From an uncultured Collinsella sp. (lineage in GTDB: Bacteria; Actinomycetota; Coriobacteriia; Coriobacteriales; Coriobacteriaceae), in the NCBI GenBank assembly GCA_958437935.1, contig CAUBPS010000003.1:62001-126000 (forward strand): DNA of 64,000 bases, read 5' to 3'. This document shows positions 18,047 to 26,707 of the stretch, in pieces. Within the stretch, counting starts at the first letter, position 1; every line of letters begins with the position of its first letter. The notes below the pieces were generated by a model, which was not told the origin of the DNA, made no database searches, and saw only the letters and a program-made list of their open reading frames with translations. Both the position numbers and the translations under genes were made by a program.

Positions 18047-18388
18047 TTACTCCTCGGCGCCCTCAGCGGCCTCAGCGGCAGCCTTAGCGGCCTCGGCCTC
18101 TTTGGCGAGCTGCTTCTTGGACTTCTTGACGACGGTCTCGGTCTTCTCGCCCTCGTTGGCGGCCTTGACCAGAGCGGCGACGGCGTCGGTGAGCTGAGCG
18201 CCCTTGGACTGCCAGTCGGCGATCTTCTCGAGGTCGAGGTTGATGGTCTTGGGGGCGGTCATCGGGTTGTAGCGGCCAACCTCCTCGATGATACGACCGT
18301 CACGCGGGGCGCGGGAATCGGCGACGACGACACGGTAGTACGGACGCTTCTTAGCGCCGTGACGAGCAAGGCGAATCTTGACTGCCAA
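18047..18388 (-). CDS. rpsP: 30S ribosomal protein S16
   Basis: S16 binds 16S rRNA early in 30S assembly. The 113-aa protein begins (M)AVKIRLARHGAKKRPYYR and continues VADSRAPRDGRIIEEVGRYNP, the full S16 core. TTG at 18388 is chosen: GGAGGAG lies six bases before it, and the MAVKIRL start is what the family shows. A C-terminal Lys/Ala/Glu-rich tail of about 30 residues is longer than in E. coli. First gene of its operon. Confidence 0.96.
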   Translation of the reverse strand: MAVKIRLARHGAKKRPYYRVVVADSRAPRDGRIIEEVGRYNPMTAPKTINLDLEKIADWQSKGAQLTDAVAALVKAANEGEKTETVVKKSKKQLAKEAEAAKAAAEAAEGAEE

Positions 18389-18517
18389 AGGAAACTCCTC
18401 CAACCAAGCAGCTTTAGGCTGCAACTACAAACAAACAGTTGAACATAATACGCCATCGACGCGGGCAGGTGAAGTCCGTGAGACCAACTTCTTCGGTGTA
18501 GTCGAGGGCAAATCCAT

Positions 18518-18545
18518 ATCTTAGACAAGAATTCGGGATTTGCAA
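18518..18545 (-). promoter_or_regulatory. Weak candidate promoter for the rpsP operon
   Basis: On the minus strand TTGCAA (18540-18545) and TAAGAT (18518-18523) are 16 bases apart, in the divergent region between rpsP and dinB. Matches are moderate (four of six each), so this is only a candidate. Confidence 0.3.
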
Positions 18546-18577
18546 GCACATACACGCACCCCACATGAGCTGCGCGG

Positions 18578-18583
18578 TATACT
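18578..18583 (+). promoter_or_regulatory. Candidate -10 element of dinB
   Basis: TATACT on the plus strand ends seven bases before the first dinB ATG (18590). No clear -35 is seen. If used, the transcript would begin at or near that ATG, either leaderless or with translation starting at the second ATG (18629). Confidence 0.4.
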
Positions 18584-18589
18584 CATGAC

Positions 18590-19843
18590 ATGGAAAGACG
18601 CGAACATACATACGGTTATGAGGATGCCATGGGCGTCACGCCGCCTCCCTGGACGGGTCCGGCGGTGGGCCTGATGGACCTCGATGCGTTTTTTGCGAGC
18701 GTGGAAATGCTCGATCATCCCGAATGGCGCGGAAAGCCGCTCATCGTGGGCGGAGACGCCGATTCGCGTGGCGTCGTGTCCACGTGTTCGTATGAGGCGC
18801 GTCGCTTTGGCGTGCACTCTGCCATGCCCTCGGCCGAGGCGCGGCGCTTGTGCCCGCAAGCCATTTGGACACACGGGCACTTTGACCGCTACCGCGAGGT
18901 GAGCGCGCAGGTCATGGCGATTCTCGCCGACGAGACCCCGCGTGTTGAGCGCGTATCCATCGACGAAGCCTTTATCGATATCACACCGGGTCGCTTTGCG
19001 CCCGAAGACCCGCTGCTGGTTGCGCGGCGTATAAGCGACCGCGTGGCAGGGCTGGGAGTGACCTGCTCCATCGGCGTGGGCTGCAACAAGACGGTCGCAA
19101 AGATCGCAAGCGAGCGGGATAAGCCGTTTGGGCTGACCATCGTGCGCCCCGGAACCGAGCAGCGCTTTTTGGCCGCGCTGCCGGTATCTGCCATGAGCGG
19201 CATCGGGCGCTCGGCCGAGGAGCGACTGCGCCGCATGCGCATCTACACCCTCGGCGAGCTATCACGTGCACCGGAATCCACCTTGGCCTCTATTTTTGGC
19301 GTCAACGGCGAACGCATGCGCCAGCGTGCGCTGGGACTCGAAATCTCCGAAGTCACGAGCCTCGATGAAGAGCGCGAGGTCAAGTCGGTCAGCAATGAAC
19401 GCACCTTTGCTAAAGATTTAACTGAGCGTGGGGATATTGAGGCGGCGATTGCGCTGTTGGGAGAGTCAGTGGGACGCCGCCTGCGCCGTCAGGGGCTGAC
19501 GGGTGCCACGGTAACGCTCAAGCTTAAGTATTCGTATGGCAGCGGGCGTACGGCACAGCGCCGGCTGCCTCATCCGACCGACGATGAGAACATCTTCGTG
19601 GCGGTTGCACTCGAACTGCTCGACAACATCTGGCAGGATGGTATGCATGTTCGCTTAGCGGGCATCGGCATGAGCGACTTCGACCACCAAGGCGGCATCC
19701 AGACTGACCTGTTCTGCGAGATCGATGACCGCGGAGCCCAATCCAGCGACCGCCGCGACCTCTCCGTCGCCATCGACGCCGTCCGAGACAAATTCGGCGA
19801 CACCGCCCTTTCCTTCGGCCGCCAATCCCGCTTCAACGATTAA
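18590..19843 (+). CDS. dinB: DNA polymerase IV (Y-family)
   Basis: Error-prone translesion polymerase. The 417-aa protein has the catalytic start GLMDLDAFFASVE, the steric filter region YEARRFGVHSAMP, the active site SIDEAFIDIT, a helix-hairpin-helix region and the little-finger domain. It is the only plus-strand gene called. Two starts are possible: ATG 18590 (no ribosome site, right behind a -10) or ATG 18629 (GAGGA five bases upstream). The C-terminus ends SFGRQSRFND without an obvious beta-clamp motif after it. Confidence 0.95.
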   Translation: MERREHTYGYEDAMGVTPPPWTGPAVGLMDLDAFFASVEMLDHPEWRGKPLIVGGDADSRGVVSTCSYEARRFGVHSAMPSAEARRLCPQAIWTHGHFDRYREVSAQVMAILADETPRVERVSIDEAFIDITPGRFAPEDPLLVARRISDRVAGLGVTCSIGVGCNKTVAKIASERDKPFGLTIVRPGTEQRFLAALPVSAMSGIGRSAEERLRRMRIYTLGELSRAPESTLASIFGVNGERMRQRALGLEISEVTSLDEEREVKSVSNERTFAKDLTERGDIEAAIALLGESVGRRLRRQGLTGATVTLKLKYSYGSGRTAQRRLPHPTDDENIFVAVALELLDNIWQDGMHVRLAGIGMSDFDHQGGIQTDLFCEIDDRGAQSSDRRDLSVAIDAVRDKFGDTALSFGRQSRFND

Positions 19844-19851
19844 CCGCCTTT

Positions 19852-19898
19852 GGGCAAAAAGAAAGCCGGGCAGGTGCGGAAAACCGCACCTGCCCGGC
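19852..19898 (-). terminator. Strong intrinsic terminator between dinB and rsfS
   Basis: A perfect 15-bp stem (GCCGGGCAGGTGCGG / CCGCACCTGCCCGGC, arms 19865-19879 and 19884-19898) with a 4-base loop. The minus strand then reads TTTCTTTTT, so it ends the rsfS operon; the stem lies also just past dinB and may block convergent transcription. Confidence 0.88.
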
Positions 19899-19908
19899 GA
19901 TATGCGTG

Positions 19909-19940
19909 AGGGTAGCTAAACCCCGTCTCAAATGAGCTAC
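19909..19940. repeat. AGCTAC inverted-repeat motif, copy 2
   Basis: GGTAGCTAAACCCCGTCTCAAATGAGCTAC-type sequence: AGCTA arms flank CCCCGTCTCAAATG, matching the copy at 11859-11920 (CCCGTCCCAAATTAGCTAC). Its right end meets the rsfS stop codon, as copy 1 meets that of ppsR. Confidence 0.55.
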
Positions 19941-20395
19941 TAGAGAAGGTCGAGGGGAAGCTGGGGGGCGTCTCCCCAGAGTTTCTCGAGGCAGTAGAAG
20001 TCGCGGGCTTCGGGAGTGAAGACGTGGACGACAACCGAGCCGTAGTCCATGAGCATCCAGGTCTTCTGCTCGCGGCCCTCGATGGAGAACGGATGCTCGC
20101 CGCAAGCCTCGGCGACCTTCTCCTCGATCTCGTCGACGATAGAATCGACCTGGCGGTTGTTGGTACCGGTGGCGAGCACAAAGTAGTCGCACACATCGGA
20201 AAGCTCGGTCAGGTCGAGCACCTGAACGTCCTCGCCCTTCTTGTCGTAGGCGGCCTGCGCAGCGGCGCGGGCGACATCCTCGGCGGCGACACCGCTCGCG
20301 GACAGCGAGGCGGCGGTGCGGTCGGACGTGGCGGCGAAGCTCTTGTGCTCCACGTTCTCAAGAATCTGCTCGTCAGTCATGGTCTCGTCGGCCAT
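19940..20395 (-). CDS. rsfS: Ribosomal silencing factor RsfS
   Basis: RsfS binds L14 on the 50S subunit and blocks subunit joining in stationary phase. The 151-aa protein has an N-terminal ~45-residue Ala-rich extension, then the family core ARAAAQAAYDKKGEDVQVLDL, CDYFVLATGTNNRQV, WMLMDYGSVVVHVF and RDFYCLEKLWGDAP. ATG at 20395 follows AAAGAGGT. Last gene of obgE-nadD-yqeK-rsfS. Confidence 0.94.
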   Translation of the reverse strand: MADETMTDEQILENVEHKSFAATSDRTAASLSASGVAAEDVARAAAQAAYDKKGEDVQVLDLTELSDVCDYFVLATGTNNRQVDSIVDEIEEKVAEACGEHPFSIEGREQKTWMLMDYGSVVVHVFTPEARDFYCLEKLWGDAPQLPLDLL

Positions 20396-20423
20396 GGAAT
20401 ACCTCTTTCTAGACACACCCGAG

Positions 20424-21032
20424 CTAGCGCAGCTGGGCGTAATGGTTGTAAATCGTAATAGCCGTGGGATAAAGATAGCGCCCGGACTGAATCACATAGA
20501 CCAAACCCTGCGCAAAACAGGAGAAGAACAACTCGTCGAGCGTCGACTCCCCCACCATCTTGCGCAGCGCATGCGCATAGTCGCCGTGGCGGTTGGGCTC
20601 GATGGCATCGGCCACAAAGACCACCATATCGAGCGGCGTCATGTCGCAGGCACCCACGGTGTGACGGTCGACAGCCTGGAAAACGGCCGGCGACAACTCG
20701 GGGAAAAGCTGCGGAAGCTCATGGGCGGCAACAGGACCATGCAAAAGCGGCGTCGCGGCGGAAGGAGAGCCGGCAATCTTAATGCCGTAATGCAGAGCGC
20801 GCGTAACCAGCTCGTCGTCGGAGAGCACTTTGTCCCAGTCGTGGATCAGACCGGCAGCAGCGGCATCAAAGCGGTCAACGCCGTAGACCTCGGCCAGATG
20901 AAGTGCGGTCTCGGCAACACCCAGCGAATGCACATAGCGCTTGCGCTTATCCTTCATGCGAACATCGAGCAGCTCTTGAATGCGCTTAAGCAGCGCGCGC
21001 TCATCGCCCTCAAACTGATCCTCTACCGACAA
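20424..21032 (-). CDS. yqeK: YqeK-like HD-domain hydrolase
   Basis: HD-domain protein of the YqeK family; characterised members hydrolyse Ap4A symmetrically to ADP. The 202-aa sequence has RYVHSLGVAETALHLAE, the metal-binding GLIHDWDK, LLHGPVAA, AVDRHTVG and the family end motif FVADAIEPNR. TTG start at 21032. Located between nadD and rsfS exactly as in Gram-positive bacteria. Confidence 0.9.
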   Translation of the reverse strand: MSVEDQFEGDERALLKRIQELLDVRMKDKRKRYVHSLGVAETALHLAEVYGVDRFDAAAAGLIHDWDKVLSDDELVTRALHYGIKIAGSPSAATPLLHGPVAAHELPQLFPELSPAVFQAVDRHTVGACDMTPLDMVVFVADAIEPNRHGDYAHALRKMVGESTLDELFFSCFAQGLVYVIQSGRYLYPTAITIYNHYAQLR

Positions 21033-21044
21033 CGTAGACCCCCA

Positions 21045-21722
21045 TCACTCAAAATCTTCTTGGCCCAATTCGGCATATAGCCTGCGTTTGCGAATGTAGC
21101 CGAGCACGGACTCGCTCGTAAGGTAGCGCACGCTCATGCCGCGGGCAACTCGCTTACGAATGTTCGTCGAGCTGATCGCCAGCGCCGGAATCTGAATATA
21201 GCGCACGTCGAACGGCAGCCCCGACTCTTTGATTCGGGCACGCGCCGTATCGATATCAAAGCCCGGTCGCGTCGCCGCAATAAAGGTAGCAAGCTCAGCG
21301 ATTCGTTCGGCATCATGCCAGGTCACGATATCGATAATCGCGTCGGCGCCCGTAATAAAGTAGAGCTTTACCTGCGGCGGGTAAAAGTCGCGAAGGGCAT
21401 GAAGCGTATCGGCCGTATAGGTTACGCCCGGGCGGTCGATCTCGAACCGGCTCGCCAAAAAGGCCGGGTTCGCGGCGGTGGCGAGGACCGTCATGGCATA
21501 ACGGTCCTCGGCAGGCGTCACCGGCTTGTCAAGCTTAAAGGCGGGAGACCCTGCCGGCATAAAGAGCACAGCGTCCAAGTCGAGCGACTCGCGCGCCTGC
21601 TCGGCAGTCACCAGATGCCCGTAATGGATGGGATCAAAGGTGCCACCCATAATGCCGAGCCTAAACTCCTGCCCGTCCTCTAGAGGAAGCTCGGGCAGAC
21701 CGATTCCACCGCGCAGCGACAT
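21045..21722 (-). CDS. nadD: Nicotinate-nucleotide adenylyltransferase
   Basis: Makes deamido-NAD from nicotinate mononucleotide and ATP in NAD synthesis. The 225-aa protein has the nucleotidyl-transferase motif GIMGGTFDPIHYGHL (about residues 24-38) after a ~20-residue N-terminal extension, and the ISSTNIRKRV motif near the end. Start is four bases after the obgE stop. Confidence 0.95.
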   Translation of the reverse strand: MSLRGGIGLPELPLEDGQEFRLGIMGGTFDPIHYGHLVTAEQARESLDLDAVLFMPAGSPAFKLDKPVTPAEDRYAMTVLATAANPAFLASRFEIDRPGVTYTADTLHALRDFYPPQVKLYFITGADAIIDIVTWHDAERIAELATFIAATRPGFDIDTARARIKESGLPFDVRYIQIPALAISSTNIRKRVARGMSVRYLTSESVLGYIRKRRLYAELGQEDFE

Positions 21723-21725
21723 GGC

Positions 21726-23192
21726 TTACTCGCCCTCCGAGGTCTCGGCATCGCCCGCGGCATCCGCCGCATCGACAACCTCGACGCCTTCATCCGCAGC
21801 ATCGGCCACGTCAATGACTTCAACGGCAACGTCCTCGCCAGCATCCTCGAGCTCCTCGTACTCCGAGAAGTCCTCAGCGCCCTCAAAGTCAAAGGCGCGC
21901 TGGCAAATGCGGACCTCGTCGCCCGCACGGCAACCGGCCTTCTCGAGCGCGTCGTCAACACCCATACGCGCAAACTTATGCTGCAGGTAAATGACGGCTT
22001 CCTCGTTTTCCCAGTCGGTCTGGATGACCATGCGCTCGATGGCACGACCGACCACGCGGAAGGCACCGGGCTCTTCCTGGACAATGCGGAAACGCTTCTC
22101 ACGCTGCAGGCGGCGGCGCTCCCACTCATCGTCGCGCAGGTCGACCGGTTCATCGGAGACCGCCAGCTCGGCGCGGAGCTTGGCCACCTGCTCACCTACG
22201 GCAAGCATCAACGTATTGAGACCGGCGCCCGTCACGGCAGACACGGCAAAGAACATATGTCCATCGTCGAGCGCTGCGCGCTTAAGGTCGGCAATCTTGT
22301 CGGCCGTACCCGGCGCATCGCACTTGTTGGCGACGACGATCTGCGGACGCTCCGAAAGCTCGGCACCATACTGCTCGAGCTCGCGGTTGATGATTCGATA
22401 ATCCTCGACCGGATCGCGATCCTCAAAACCACCCGTCATGTCGACGACGTGCATGATCAGGGCCGTACGCTCAATGTGGCGCAGGAACTGATGACCCAGG
22501 CCCTTGCCCTCGCTCGCGCCCTCGATAAGACCGGGGACGTCGGCAACGACATAAGAATATTCGCCGGCACGCACCATGCCGAGGTTCGGCACGAGCGTGG
22601 TAAACGGGTAGTCGGCAATCTTGGGGCGGGCGGCACTCATGCGCGCAATGAGCGATGACTTACCCACCGAGGGAAAGCCCACGAGCGCGGCATCGGCCAT
22701 AAGTTTCATCTCGAGCTCGATCCAGTGCTCCTCGGCCGGCTCGCCTAGCTGGGCAAAGGCCGGAGCGCGGCGCACCGACGTCACAAAGTGCGTGTTGCCC
22801 AGACCGCCGGCACCGCCGGGCGCCACGACGACGCGCTCGCCGTCGTGCACAAGGTCGGCAATCTCAAACATCGGGGTCTGTGTCTCGGGGTCGAGCTCGC
22901 GCACCACGGTACCCATAGGGACCTTGAGAATCAGGTCCTCGCCGCTCTTACCGTTACGACGGGCACCCTGCCCGTGCGTGCCACGCTCGGCGCGGAAGTG
23001 ATGCTTAAAGCGGTAATCGATCAGCGAAGACAGCTGAGCATCGGCCTGGATGACGACATTGCCGCCACGACCGCCGTCGCCGCCATCGGGGCCGCCCTTG
23101 GGGACAAATGCCTCGCGCCTAAACGACATGCATCCGGCTCCGCCGTCGCCGCCGCAAACGTTAATGCGGCTGATATCGGTGAACTGTGACAA
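21726..23192 (-). CDS. obgE: GTPase ObgE/CgtA
   Basis: Essential ribosome-associated GTPase in 50S assembly and stress response. The 488-aa protein shows the Gly-rich Obg fold (CGGDGGAGCMSFRREAFVP…GGRGG), the G domain (GFPSVGKSSL, DVPGLIEGASEGKGLG, NKCD) and a C-terminal OCT domain (GAFRVVGRAIERMV), followed by an acidic Asp/Glu/Ala tail of ~60 residues. TTG start at 23192 with GTAGGAGG upstream. An intrinsic terminator lies directly before its ribosome site, so expression needs readthrough from rplU-rpmA or a promoter within it. Confidence 0.96.
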   Translation of the reverse strand: MSQFTDISRINVCGGDGGAGCMSFRREAFVPKGGPDGGDGGRGGNVVIQADAQLSSLIDYRFKHHFRAERGTHGQGARRNGKSGEDLILKVPMGTVVRELDPETQTPMFEIADLVHDGERVVVAPGGAGGLGNTHFVTSVRRAPAFAQLGEPAEEHWIELEMKLMADAALVGFPSVGKSSLIARMSAARPKIADYPFTTLVPNLGMVRAGEYSYVVADVPGLIEGASEGKGLGHQFLRHIERTALIMHVVDMTGGFEDRDPVEDYRIINRELEQYGAELSERPQIVVANKCDAPGTADKIADLKRAALDDGHMFFAVSAVTGAGLNTLMLAVGEQVAKLRAELAVSDEPVDLRDDEWERRRLQREKRFRIVQEEPGAFRVVGRAIERMVIQTDWENEEAVIYLQHKFARMGVDDALEKAGCRAGDEVRICQRAFDFEGAEDFSEYEELEDAGEDVAVEVIDVADAADEGVEVVDAADAAGDAETSEGE

Positions 23193-23208
23193 CAGAATCG
23201 CCTCCTAC

Positions 23209-23252
23209 AAAAAAGAGGGAGACCCTTGAATCCTAAAACTCAAGTGCCTCCC
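23209..23252 (-). terminator. Intrinsic terminator after rpmA
   Basis: GGGAG…CTTGA pairs with TCAAG…CTCCC (two mismatches inside), followed on the minus strand by CTTTTTT. It is between rpmA and obgE, and its T-run abuts the obgE ribosome site. Confidence 0.75.
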
Positions 23253-23277
23253 ACATATGTGCTCTATGAAGGGTGAA

Positions 23278-23535
23278 TTACGCGTTCGCGAGCGGGCGTA
23301 CGCTGACCCTGTGCTTGATACCCTTGTGGAACTCAACGGTACCGTCGACCAGCGCGAACAGCGTGTCGTCCTTGCCACGGCCAACGTTCTCACCCGGGTG
23401 GATGTGCGTGCCGTGCTGACGGACGAGAATCGTGCCCGTGGTTACCGTCTGGCCGGCATAGCGCTTCGTGCCAAGGCGCTGACCGCGGGAGTCACGGCCA
23501 TTACGGGAGGAACCGAGTCCTTTTTTGTGTGCCAT
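23278..23535 (-). CDS. rpmA: 50S ribosomal protein L27
   Basis: L27 reaches toward the peptidyl-transferase centre with its N-terminus. The 85-aa protein starts MAHKKGLGSSRNGRDSRGQR and has GQTVTTGTILVRQHGTHIHPG, full-length for the family. It begins directly AHKKG, without the cleavable N-terminal extension found in Firmicutes L27. Follows rplU by about 33 bases. Confidence 0.97.
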   Translation of the reverse strand: MAHKKGLGSSRNGRDSRGQRLGTKRYAGQTVTTGTILVRQHGTHIHPGENVGRGKDDTLFALVDGTVEFHKGIKHRVSVRPLANA

Positions 23536-23568
23536 TGTGTATACCTACTCTTTCGTTACGAGTGTAAT

Positions 23569-23943
23569 CTACTCGGCGACGGGAGCCTCGGCAACAGCCT
23601 CGGCCTCTGCCTTGACAGCCTTCTTGGCGCGGGACGTAGCCTGGACCTTCACGATCTTCAGCTTGGTGAGCTGCTGACGGTGACCCTTCAGACGACGATA
23701 ACGCTTACGCTTGTGGAACTTGAAGACCAGCTGCTTCTCGCCCTTGAACTGCTCAACGATCTGAGCGGTAACCTTGGCCTTGGCCAGCTTGTCGGGATCA
23801 GTGACGATCTTCTTACCATCGTTGAGGAAGATAACCGGCAGGGTGACCTTGTCGCCCTCATTGCCCTCGATCTTCTCGACGGTGATGACATCGTCGGTGG
23901 CGACCTTGTACTGCTTGCCGCCCGTGTTAACGATTGCGTACAT
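23569..23943 (-). CDS. rplU: 50S ribosomal protein L21
   Basis: L21 binds 23S rRNA with L20. The 124-aa protein begins MYAIVNTGGKQYKV, has FKFHKRKRYRRLKGHRQ, and ends with a ~20-residue Ala/Glu tail beyond the usual ~103 aa. ATG at 23943 follows AAGGGC and gives the standard L21 start; an ATG seven codons upstream does not. First gene of rplU-rpmA. Confidence 0.96.
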   Translation of the reverse strand: MYAIVNTGGKQYKVATDDVITVEKIEGNEGDKVTLPVIFLNDGKKIVTDPDKLAKAKVTAQIVEQFKGEKQLVFKFHKRKRYRRLKGHRQQLTKLKIVKVQATSRAKKAVKAEAEAVAEAPVAE

Positions 23944-24010
23944 GTTTACTTGCCCTTCATGCATCAGTTAGTGCAACAGCCGAATATAGTAGCAGGCGAA
24001 AATACCCCCG

Positions 24011-24823
24011 TCAACGAGTATGTGGAGCAAATCCACAAGTTCGCACAGGTATGGGGCTGACGAGTCGGCCCTCGTCGTCCTCGCATGCTTGATTCTGACG
24101 CTCGACATCGTAGGAGCAGATGGTCACGAGGTCTTGCATACCGGTGGAAACAATAGGTGCATCCACGCCCGGGGTCAAGCCCTGCAACAAAACATCAGCA
24201 GCGGAAAGCAAAATTTCCGGACGCATGGAGCCCTCGTTGTCGGCATGGGTGTCGAGCATGAGCACCAAATGGTCCGGGCGCTCCCCCGCCGTGAGCTCAT
24301 AGCCCACGAGCGTGTGATCCAAATCCAATCGCTTGCTCTTTTTTCCGCGCGCGTAGTCGATGCCATGGTCCGCGCGCAGCGTGTCGATCGCACGACGCAC
24401 CTCCTCGGCGCTTACGGGCGCCTCGGGATCTAAGTGCAGGTCGATGCGATACGACAGGCGCGTGAGCTGCGCCGTCAACGCCGGCGTGCGCACGTCGATG
24501 TACGCCGCCTCGATAGGCGCCAGATCAGTCGGAGACGCCACAGCCAGGCGCTCAAACGCCTCGTCGAGCCCCACGAACTCGGTCATAAACAGGTCATACC
24601 ACTCGCAGGTCGACGACGTACCAACCGGTAGCGCCGAAGAGAAGCCCACGCGCATGTGCGGAGAGAAGCCCTGCGTGACGGCATAGGGAAGTCCCGCACG
24701 GCGCACGATGCGCTCAATGGTATGGATCACTTCGAGATGGCCCAGGTACTTAAGGCGATCGCGCTTGCCATAGCGAACACGAAGCCTAAAGAGCGAGGGG
24801 TTGTCGGTCAGGCGCTCACTCAT
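24011..24823 (-). CDS. DUF2344 radical-SAM-linked protein
   Basis: Partner protein of the TIGR03936/DUF2344 family, always coded beside a particular radical SAM protein (or fused to it); function unknown. The 270-aa protein has the family start FRLRVRYGKRDRLKYLGHLEV and the stretch GLPYAVTQGFSPHMRVGFSSALPVGTSS. Its ATG overlaps the stop of the radical SAM gene (ATGA). Followed by rplU. tRNA modification has been suggested for such pairs elsewhere, but nothing here tests this. Confidence 0.88.
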   Translation of the reverse strand: MSERLTDNPSLFRLRVRYGKRDRLKYLGHLEVIHTIERIVRRAGLPYAVTQGFSPHMRVGFSSALPVGTSSTCEWYDLFMTEFVGLDEAFERLAVASPTDLAPIEAAYIDVRTPALTAQLTRLSYRIDLHLDPEAPVSAEEVRRAIDTLRADHGIDYARGKKSKRLDLDHTLVGYELTAGERPDHLVLMLDTHADNEGSMRPEILLSAADVLLQGLTPGVDAPIVSTGMQDLVTICSYDVERQNQACEDDEGRLVSPIPVRTCGFAPHTR

Positions 24824-26697
24824 GCGCGATCACCCATCAATACATTCTTGGCGTGGAGCGTGGGGCAGATCCCGCAGCCGGTGCACGACGTGCGGGTGCA
24901 GTCGGGAGTCGTGACGCCCTCGAGCGAGCGACGGTACTCGCGCTCGAGGAAGCCGCGCGTGCAGCCGGGGCTCACGTGCTCCCACGGCAGGCGCCAGTCC
25001 AATTCGTAGGGCAGGTGCACGAGCTCATTGAGGTCGATGCCGTTTTTGGCAGCAGCCTCCTTCCAGTTATCGAGCGAGAAATGCTCTACCCAGGCGTCAA
25101 AGCGAGAGCCCGAGCGCCAAGCATCGATGATGACGGGCGTCATGTCACGACCGGCGCGGGACAGCGCGGCCTCGATGAGCGAGGTCTCGGCATCGTGGTA
25201 ATGAACGCGAACGGCACGGTTGCGAACGCTCGTGATAAGCAGCTTCTGGCGACGCTTGACGTCGTCGTAGTCGAGCTGCGGGCACCACTGGAACGGCGTG
25301 GCAGCCTTGGGGATAAAGACCGAAACCGAGATGGACACCGAGATCGAGCCGCGACGAGCCTTGGGCACCACGGAACGACCGAGCTCCAGCACGTGATCGG
25401 CCAGATTGGCGATGGCCACGATGTCCTCGTCGCGTTCGCCGGGAAGGCCCATCATAAAGTAGAGCTTCATGCGGTTCCAGCCGGCCTCGAAGGCCGCCTT
25501 GGCCGCACGGTCCAGGTCCTCCTCGGTCACGTTCTTGTTAATGATGTCGCGCATGCGCTGGCTGCCGGCCTCGGGCGCGAACGTCAGGCCGCCCTTCTTT
25601 TCGCCGGCGACCGACTCGGCCATATCCACGCCAAACGAATCCAGGCGCTGCGACGGAATAGACACGCGAATACCCGTATCCTCCAGGCGACGGTTGAGCC
25701 TGCCGAGCACGTCGCGAATGCAGGAGTGGTCGGTCGTGGAGAGCGAGGTCAGCGACACCTCGTCATAGCCGGTCTTTTCCAGACCCTGGATCACCGACGA
25801 GACGATCTGGTCGGCCGAGCGCTCGCGCACCGGGCGATACGTCATGCCGGCCTGGCAAAAACGACAGCCGCGGGCGCAGCCGCGCAGAATCTCGATAGAC
25901 AGGCGGTCGTGGACCAGCTGCGCATAGGGTACGCACGACTGCGACAGCGGATTTGTGGCGCCGAAATCCTCGACGACGCGCTTGTAGACCACGGTCGGCG
26001 CATTCTTGCCCTCACGCGGCACGGTGTAGCCATGCGGCGAGCAGGGCTCGTCGTGACGAACCTCATAGAGCGACGGCACGTAGTTGCCGGCAATGGATGC
26101 AAGCTGCTCGACAATCTGCGCGCGCGGGACCCCTTCGTCACGCAGGCGGCGATGCAGCTGGCAGGTCTCGAGCAGCGATTCCTCGCCCTCACCGATGAGG
26201 ATGGCATCGAAGAAGGCCGCGTACGGCTCGGGGTTGTACACCGAGGGGCCGCCGGCGATGATGATAGGGTCGTCTTCACCTCGGTCGGCCGCTAACAGCG
26301 GAATGCCAGCGAGGTCGAGTGCCTCGAGGAAGTTCGTCACCGCCATCTCGTGCGGCACATGCAGACCGACGATATCAAACGAAGCGACCGGCGCAGCACC
26401 TTCGAGCGACAGCAGAGGAATACCCGCCTCGCGCATGGCGTCACCCATATCGGGCCACGGCACATAGCCGCGCTCGCAGGAGATGCCCTCGGCCTGGTTA
26501 AGGATGTTGTAGAGGATGGCGATGCCCTGGTTGGGCAGACCGACCTCGTACACATCCGGGTAGATCAGGCAGCAACGGTAGTCGGCATCGGCCTTGGAAA
26601 GCGTGCCCCACTCGTGATCGATATAGCGGCTCGGCTTCTCGACCTTGGCGAGCAACGGCTCAATTAAATGAAAACAATCTTGGTATGCAACGCGCAA
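24820..26697 (-). CDS. TIGR03960-type B12-binding radical SAM protein
   Basis: Radical SAM protein of unknown substrate. The 625-aa protein has a B12-binding-like N-terminal half (YPDVYEVGLPNQGI, IIAGGPSVYNPEPYAAFFDA, IGEGEES), the [4Fe-4S] motif EILRGCARGCRFCQAG (CxxxCxxC, about residue 275), FAPEAGSQRMR, and a C-terminal Cys cluster SCTGCGIC that may hold a second cluster. TTG start at 26697. Coupled to the DUF2344 gene, as in other genomes. Confidence 0.88.
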   Translation of the reverse strand: MRVAYQDCFHLIEPLLAKVEKPSRYIDHEWGTLSKADADYRCCLIYPDVYEVGLPNQGIAILYNILNQAEGISCERGYVPWPDMGDAMREAGIPLLSLEGAAPVASFDIVGLHVPHEMAVTNFLEALDLAGIPLLAADRGEDDPIIIAGGPSVYNPEPYAAFFDAILIGEGEESLLETCQLHRRLRDEGVPRAQIVEQLASIAGNYVPSLYEVRHDEPCSPHGYTVPREGKNAPTVVYKRVVEDFGATNPLSQSCVPYAQLVHDRLSIEILRGCARGCRFCQAGMTYRPVRERSADQIVSSVIQGLEKTGYDEVSLTSLSTTDHSCIRDVLGRLNRRLEDTGIRVSIPSQRLDSFGVDMAESVAGEKKGGLTFAPEAGSQRMRDIINKNVTEEDLDRAAKAAFEAGWNRMKLYFMMGLPGERDEDIVAIANLADHVLELGRSVVPKARRGSISVSISVSVFIPKAATPFQWCPQLDYDDVKRRQKLLITSVRNRAVRVHYHDAETSLIEAALSRAGRDMTPVIIDAWRSGSRFDAWVEHFSLDNWKEAAAKNGIDLNELVHLPYELDWRLPWEHVSPGCTRGFLEREYRRSLEGVTTPDCTRTSCTGCGICPTLHAKNVLMGDRA

Positions 26698-26707
26698 CGG
26701 AAAACCC

